Program-made: the position numbers and the translations under genes
From: Coemansia sp. RSA 922
Lineage: Eukaryota; Kickxellomycota; Kickxellomycetes; Kickxellales; Kickxellaceae
Length of the DNA: 27,850 bases
Reading direction: 5' to 3'
Assembly: GCA_027577415.1 (NCBI GenBank)
Contig: JANBQS010000186.1
Coordinates: 1-27,850 of the forward strand
Part shown: positions 27,432 to 27,850 of the stretch, in pieces
How the letters are laid out: each line of letters starts with the position of its first letter
Position numbering within the stretch: position 1 is the stretch's first letter
Notes under the pieces: model-generated
Seen by the model: only the letters and a program-made list of their open reading frames with translations
The model's database searches: none
Told to the model about the DNA's origin: nothing

Positions 27432-27850
27432 ATGGACAACACAGCTGGTCGGAGACATCTTAGGGACATCCTCAAGCATCTTATCCTTGAGCCAGAAGGC
27501 TTTACCCCAGAGCATGCGGCCAGCGGTTTGCGCTCGATAATGCGTGGTGAGGCTAGCGAGGCTCAGATGGGCGGCTTTCTAACTGCACTAAGACTACGTG
27601 GTGTAGATCGCGAGCCCGAAATGATTGCTGCTCTGGCGCAAGAGATGTTAAGCAACGCCCTAATACCGTGTATTGAGCTTGACGGCAAGTCTAGGGAGGA
27701 CTTTGGCATAGTTGCTGACATTGTCGGCACTGGCGGCGATGGATGGAACACGTTCAACATCTCTACGACTTCGTCGCTGGTCGCTGCTGCGGCAGGGCTA
27801 ACGGTAGCCAAGCATGGTAGCCGGGCTTCGTCATCGAATTGCGGGTCGGC
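27432..27850 (+). CDS. TRP4: Anthranilate phosphoribosyltransferase-like protein, copy 3 (cut by window end)
   Basis: ATG at 27432 opens a frame that continues past the window edge; 139 complete codons plus 2 bases are visible. It starts [19 protein letters not shown], against MSTTVDQRHLRDILMNLIL in copy 2. [36 protein letters not shown] and [14 protein letters not shown] are intact, including Ser where Asn is usual. Nucleotides 27570-27775 differ from copy 2 in about 4 of 206 positions, while the N-terminal ~45 codons differ more, so this is a mosaic. The Arg site and C-terminus are outside the window, so completeness cannot be judged. Confidence 0.85.
   Translation, partial: MDNTAGRRHLRDILKHLILEPEGFTPEHAASGLRSIMRGEASEAQMGGFLTALRLRGVDREPEMIAALAQEMLSNALIPCIELDGKSREDFGIVADIVGTGGDGWNTFNISTTSSLVAAAAGLTVAKHGSRASSSNCGS

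Larger units (their letters stand above)
25830..27850 (+). repeat. Tandem duplicated unit (leader + gene), about 1.4 kb period
   Basis: The unit containing leader and TRP4-like gene recurs: ATG to ATG is 1402 bp (copies 2-3) and 1449 bp (copies 1-2). The leader homology between copies 2 and 3 shows they arose by a duplication including the promoter. Copy 1 lacks this leader. Confidence 0.8.

Noticed and set aside
1..27850. CRISPR array, bacterial operon, phage or IS element
   Set aside because: No repeat-spacer pattern or prokaryotic signals; introns and gene set are eukaryotic.

Overview
The window looks like nuclear DNA of an early-diverging fungus. Genes are compact, with few short GT-AG introns that often carry CTAAC/TACTAAC branch points. 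The gene set is fungal or eukaryotic: RAD7, RER1, cytosolic threonyl-tRNA synthetase, a synaptojanin-type phosphatase, GH47 mannosidase and a MATH-BTB protein. The style, including TrpD-like tandem genes and a LINE remnant next to a tRNA, fits Kickxellomycotina/Zoopagomycotina (Coemansia-like). That placement is inference, not a database result.

Layout. 1-2100 is AT-rich and poorly genic: the 3' end of an unrecognised ORF, an AT-rich gap, and a broken LINE-like reverse-transcriptase C-terminus on the minus strand. A tRNA-Gly(GCC) follows at 2165-2235. 2390-11857 is a run of five minus-strand genes: a four-exon MATH-BTB-BACK protein with a probable 11-nt microexon, a peroxisomal (SKL-ending) ACAD10/11-type APH-fold kinase, RAD7, a three-exon threonyl-tRNA synthetase, and a small orphan. 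From 12948 the plus strand takes over: RER1 (two exons), a GH47 alpha-1,2-mannosidase, a two-exon single-pass membrane protein with a cysteine-rich ectodomain and a cytosolic SH3 domain, and a SAC1-plus-5-phosphatase phosphoinositide phosphatase. A small secreted Gly/Tyr-rich repeat protein lies convergent to the last of these.

24581 to the window end holds a tandem array of three anthranilate phosphoribosyltransferase (TrpD/TRP4)-like genes, the third cut by the window edge. All copies keep the PRPP and metal motifs, but the normally conserved Asn of KHGNR is Ser in all three. In the two complete copies the Arg of the VRxEL element is also lost. The copies form a mosaic of near-identical and diverged blocks, which suggests gene conversion. 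The intergenic region before copy 3 has a Gcn4-type TGAGTCA site and a perfect hairpin. This array is the best candidate here for something new: a PRPP-dependent phosphoribosyltransferase family with altered acceptor specificity.

Functional links: RER1 and the mannosidase both act in the early secretory pathway, the synaptojanin-like enzyme acts in endocytic and Golgi lipid turnover, and the SH3 receptor and Gly-rich protein face the cell surface. No operon-like logic is expected in a eukaryote, and none is claimed apart from the tandem array.
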